Shown in pieces: positions 59,861-64,000 of a stretch of 64,000 bases of DNA (the first letter of the stretch is position 1; each line of letters opens with the position of its first letter). The notes under the pieces were generated by a model that saw only the letters and a list, made by a program, of their open reading frames with translations, was not told where the DNA came from and searched no databases. The translations under genes and the position numbers were made by a program. The stretch is from Asterochloris sp. CNOR1 (lineage: Eukaryota > Chlorophyta > Trebouxiophyceae > Trebouxiales > Trebouxiaceae). The DNA lies in assembly GCA_963969365.1 (NCBI GenBank), contig OZ017746.1, forward strand, positions 62,001-126,000. Direction: 5' to 3'.

Positions 59861-60099
59861 CTACTGAGCTCAGTCTTTGGTCACGTCATATTCAAGATTG
59901 TTTTGTCGCTGAGCAACACATGAAGCTTGAATGTTGGCATGACAGATCCCCCTTGCTTCATTGAGTCTCTGGCCTATTGTTGAGCTGGTGTTCTTGCATG
60001 ATGGGCCACTCTCGCCCAGGGTCATACCTGTGCTGTTTCAAGCTTTGCTCGACCCTGTTCAAGGCCAAAATCGGGGCAATACCCAAGCTTCAGGGAGCA

Positions 60100-63000
60100 T
60101 TAGCTGATGTCAACAACCAAGTCATGCATGTCAAGGCGCTGCTCATGGGATATTGGGCAGAGCACAGTGACCTCTGGGAGCTTTTCAGCTCCAGATGCGC
60201 TGCACCTGTAGAGACACATGACGTTGTGGCGGCCACACACATTACACATGAAATCAACCCTCTGCATACTGGCCACTGGCAATGCAGTCCCACCTTGCAG
60301 TGATTCCACATGCAGCACAGTGTCCCCACAGCGCCTGCATCCACTGAGCTCATGCCTCTGCGATCACAAGGGCGGCTTCAGGCAGTGCCACAAAGAGGTT
60401 GCCTGCAACAGCAGCTCTGCGCTGGTGCTGCAGGCTGGCTGATCTCACATGACCCAGCTGCTGAGCTGCTGGAGGGCAATTGCTAGAGGGGCAGGCATGC
60501 GGCTTGCACTGGCTCAGGCACTGGCTGCTTCCCTACCTGTCCGCAACTGCAGTGGGCGCAATCCCAAACCAAGTCCGGTCGGCGAGGTTGCCGCTGCTGC
60601 CAAAGTGAAGGTGCAGCAGGTCCTGGGCTGCACTCTCCTCTGCCTCCATGCTGCAGGCCATGGATGGTGGGTTGACTGGCAAAGGTGGCTTACATGGTAA
60701 GAAGGGCTGACATCTGGCTGCACCAGACAAAGCCTGGCTGGCGGCTGAGTGCTGAACACGACAGGCAAGGCTGACTCGGGCTGTATCTGTTAACAGGCTG
60801 GCTGATGGCTGCAGGCTGCCGCGCAGAGCTGCAGCAGACACCTTGCCCTTCAGGGTTGCTGCCAGGGCTGCACAGCGTCAGGCACAGGTAACAGGCTGCA
60901 TGGCGGCGCCTCACCCCAACTCGACATCAGAGCAAGGGGTGGCATTGGGAATGACAGCAGTGTCTGTGTTGGGATCACTGCCCTGAGCGCTGTCCGGGAT
61001 GACCACGCACTCTGTGTCCACTGTGTCCACCGGCCACTGCGGCTGCTTGACAACACGGCGCCCCTGCAGGCAGCAGGACGGCAGTGTGAGGAGCAGTGAG
61101 CTGAAAATGATGCTGCAACATGGGGGGTTGCCGCCCCTGCAGACAGGGGAACAGGGCCGCTTCAACTCTCACAAAACTGCAGCAGTGTGGCCTCTGCCAG
61201 CAGCAATGCAGCAGACCAGACAGAGCAGGGCAGCTCTTGGTCTGCAGTGGCTGTGGCCGCCTCAATCCGCGGCCCTCTCCGATGCCTGACTCAAATGTGG
61301 GAGAGGCTGTGAGGGCCCACACATGCCAATGCAGCAGATGATGCATCACCTTATACATCCAAACGCAAGATGTACAAATATTGTCAGGTGGGCAAAAGAG
61401 ACTGACATGACGCTGGCCAGGAGGGAAGTCGAGGTCGGCCTTACCACTTGCTCATGTTACATAACAAATGTTGCTTCATGCCGCACAGCGACGGATGCCC
61501 TGATAGAGGGCTCACAGCTCTTTTCGAGGTCAGGGGTGCTCAGCTCACCTCAGGCCTGGCGATGCCCTGTGCTGCCTGTTCTGGGTGGCCTCCCAGTGTG
61601 TGGTGGTCGGTGGTTGCTCCTGCTGTGTCACCAGGCTCGTGGGGGCCACTGTCGTCACTGGGCAGGTAGATGACGTCGTTTTCAGACAGCTCTGAGCTCG
61701 CACGACGGCGCTTGGCCGCATGCTGCTCCTTCTTTGCCTTGTCTGGGTTCTGCAGGCACAGCACTACCTCATGTCACATTCCAAGATTTGGGGTGCCCAG
61801 GCCTAGCAGATGTGCCAAGCTTGCCAACATGCTGCCTGTTGCGCAGGACTACAGAGACAAGTCGACATTGGTGCGCCATGCTGACTGCAGCCTGCAGATG
61901 CCCTCATGTGGTGAGTTTTAAGAAAGTAACAGTGTGACCTGCAGGTCTCTCCTGAGACTTGCTGGAAGTAGGCACCAGGTGCCATTGCTGCAATGCAGAG
62001 GCAGGGTCACATGCAAGTATACTGCTGTCTGCAGTCGGTCGGCCTCCTCTGAGCGCAGCCATGTTGAAGCAATCAGTTCACCTAGCTACACAGCAAAAGC
62101 ACGGAGAGTCGCTTGTTCATTGCAGCCAAGATCTGGTCTGCCTTGCGTACCACTTCTTGTGAGCAGGTCCTGGCAGCCTGCTTGGGGTGTTCAGTGCAGC
62201 ATTTATGCAACATTCATGAGACAGTCCCTTGGGCCCCAGCTGTGGCCTGTCAACGATGACCTTGTCATCAACTCTACATGCAGCCTGCAGGCTGCCTTGG
62301 CCAGCTGCATGACAGTAGAACCCGCAGCTGCAGAGAAGCACGGATCCATTCCTGGCAGGCGTACCAAGCGCGCACGCTCAACTGCGACCTGCCACCAGCA
62401 TATCCCCACGGCAAACAAGCGACCTCACCGGGTAGCCTGGCAGGTGGTCGCGCTTGTACTTGATGCCGCACGCATTGCAGGCGGTCTTCAGGCCGAGAGG
62501 CCCGTCCCTCCACTGGGGCGACGCTGCAGACCAGAAGCAGAGGAGTGACTCAGAGCAGCAGCACCTGGCTTGCAGCAGACGTTGTTTGTGAAGCAGAGGG
62601 CGGACTCAGAGCAGCAGCACCCAGCTTGCAGCAGACAGTGTTGATGGCCCGGTGTTTTTGGGCACAAGGCTGCACAGCAATCGGTCACATGTCTGCGAGT
62701 GCCACAGCTTTGCTCACATTCCCTCTTGGTGTGGATGTCTGTGGAGCGTGAGAAAAACTGACCTTCAACAACAGCGCTGCCCCACCGCAGACACAGAGAC
62801 CGGCCCTGCTGCATGCCAATGTGCAGGCCTTGCAGGGCTACCTGACCAGCTGCCTGCCATTGGCGCAGGCTGTGGGACTGGACCCCCACATTGCTGCTGT
62901 GTAAGCCAAGCTGTGTAGTGAGCACACCTCTCACAGCTGCTTGGCTGATCGCAATCAGTGCAGGCTGTAGTACTGCTTCTGCGGCCGGACCGATTGAGTA

Positions 63001-63675
63001 GCCTCAGCCACAAAGGAGGGGGAGGAGGCCAAGCAACTGGACTGCTTCTCCCATGGGTCTAGCTCATGAATGCAGCCCAATTGCAAGCGGCTGTCAGGCC
63101 AGGCTGAACCATCAGTGGGTCCACCAGCAGAGGGACGGCTGCAGCAGGAACTACAATGCAGGTAACGCAGTTTGAGCATGAATGCGTCAGGTCCAGGCCA
63201 GGCTGCTGCACTGCTGCCCCACCTGTGGCATTGCAGTGAACACAGGGACCACGGTTTCGGTCCCTGGGGTCCCGACTATTGATGTCCTTGGCCAGGCGCG
63301 CAGCCTTCTCGGCATTGTTCAAGGTGATGGCAGGGGACCCCCCCATGTCGCCCTCATGCTGCCTCTTGCGCTTGTTGCCAGGCATGGTTATGGTTGGTTG
63401 TGTGACCTGCAGCAGAGGTGGTGACAGGGACTGCTGCTTCGGGCTGAGGCTGCGCAGTGCACTAGCTTCATGCAGGCGGATCGAGGGCATCCATGAAGAC
63501 ATGCCTGGGGTGTTGGGATCGGGTGAGCGGAAGACGGGCCGGTACTTTGCTTTCTGCTTCAGCAGGTGGACGAGGTGCTGAAAACGGGCAAGTAGCCGGA
63601 AGCAAGGTCGGTTGAACGAGTTGAGACCTGCTCAGCCTGCTGACCTGGAGATCCCGCAGCACCCGATCAAGCTTG
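60100..63675 (-). CDS. GATA-type zinc-finger protein, 5' partial
   Basis: Probable DNA-binding transcription factor. Minus-strand exons in phase: 63645-63675, 63223-63577, 62429-62523, 61549-61749, 60915-61063, 60537-60650, 60100-60355. The finger is split by an intron: CVHCNAT / ASPQWRDGPLGLKTACNACG, a CX2C-X18-CX2C plant-type GATA finger followed by basic IKYKRD. Before it is a basic stretch MPGNKRKRQHEG; after it are KKEQHAAKRRR (likely nuclear signal) and acidic segments. The last exon, in the frame I favour, encodes CRRCG ... MCNVCGRHNVMCLYRC, a possible second metal site. That frame needs acceptor CAGAG|G at 60355; using CAG two bases earlier gives a different open frame to 60090. The first coding exon was not found and may lie above 63.7 kb. 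Confidence 0.8.
62545..62642 (-). repeat. Tandem repeat of about 53 bp, intronic in the GATA gene
   Basis: GACTCAGAGCAGCAGCACC followed by GCTTGCAGCAGACG/AGTGTTG occurs at 62548 and 62601, directly upstream, in the sense of transcription, of the exon carrying the second half of the GATA finger. Confidence 0.75.
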
Positions 63676-64000
63676 CTGCAGACACATGAAATAATGCAGT
63701 GATCAGTCTGGCACTTGGGCAGGCTGCAGACCTCAGGCGGTTTACCATGTCATTCAGGGTGCTTCATGCAGATGCAGTGGGACTGCCCAGTGCCTCTGGC
63801 CATGAAGCAGACTGCATCGTCATTGCAGCATGCAAGCTGGCTCTACCCATGTCAGGCAGGGAGAGCAGGCCTCACCAAGGGGGTTTCAGGCAGAGAGGCC
63901 AAGCGGGTTGACTTGGGGTGATCAACGTGTATCGGCGGACTCCATGTGAATCACTGGATCTCAGAGAGGTGCCCGAGCAGCAAATCTGAGGACCAAATAT

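Larger units (their letters stand above)
53850..59865 (+). repeat. Tandem array of ~2.3-2.6-kb units carrying zinc-ribbon genes
   Basis: Related segments recur in order: intact unit (53.85-55.0 kb), decayed unit (55.3-56.05), intact unit (56.1-57.23), decayed unit (57.24-58.65), frameshifted unit (58.7-59.86). The 5' motif AAGGTCATGCATGAGG / AAGTCACGCATGAGAC marks unit starts near 53910, 55420, 56150 and 58770. The motif LQQEWDHE-type coding start recurs in all. Confidence 0.85.

Overview
This is a window of nuclear DNA from a green alga, most likely a Chlorella-like trebouxiophyte. Lineage is inferred from gene content and gene architecture, not from a search. Supporting signs are very intron-rich, GC-rich genes whose introns mostly read GT(G/A)AG...CTGCAG; a HUP/STP-type monosaccharide transporter; TGTAA polyadenylation-type signals after some stops; and TTTAGGG-like telomeric motifs scattered in introns. 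There is no prokaryotic organisation (no operons, no Shine-Dalgarno-led ORFs), and most long ORFs in the window are compositional shadows.

Layout. 1-0.7 kb: 3' end of an unrecognised minus-strand gene. 1.4-10 kb: exon-like blocks of one or two unrecognised plus-strand genes with Ala/Lys/Gln-rich repeats and a coiled-coil-like segment. 12.2-25.6 kb (+): a sn-1-specific diacylglycerol lipase, reconstructed in 20 exons that join in phase. 26.3-29.5 kb (+): an aquaporin (8 exons). 30.1-37.0 kb (+): a sugar/H+ symporter (18 exons). 37.9-40.1 kb (-): ribosomal protein uS12/RPS23 (5 exons). 41.5-48.1 kb (+): the SM protein SLY1 (12 exons). 48.1-53.4 kb (-): protein-only RNase P, PRORP (8 exons). 54-59.9 kb (+): a tandem array of treble-clef/zinc-ribbon (DUF4379-like) units in which intact and decayed copies alternate. 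60.1-63.7 kb (-): a GATA zinc-finger protein with an unusual Cys-rich C-terminus, 5' end unresolved. The genes are individual eukaryotic loci and form no obvious pathway, although several act in lipid, membrane-transport or secretory functions.

The most striking signal is not a gene. In nearly every gene, introns next to exons carry decayed tandem copies of the exon boundary itself. Downstream of exons the copies contain the exon tail plus its 5' splice site. Upstream of exons they contain the 3' splice site plus the exon start. In the lipase gene one such array is four exact 55-bp periods in which each 30-nt exon-tail copy stays open and in phase and each 25-nt spacer begins GT and ends AG. 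This looks like a genome-wide process of local duplication at splice sites that could create or move introns. Exon coordinates below were read by eye from splice motifs, phase continuity and protein-family resemblance, so errors of a few bases are possible.
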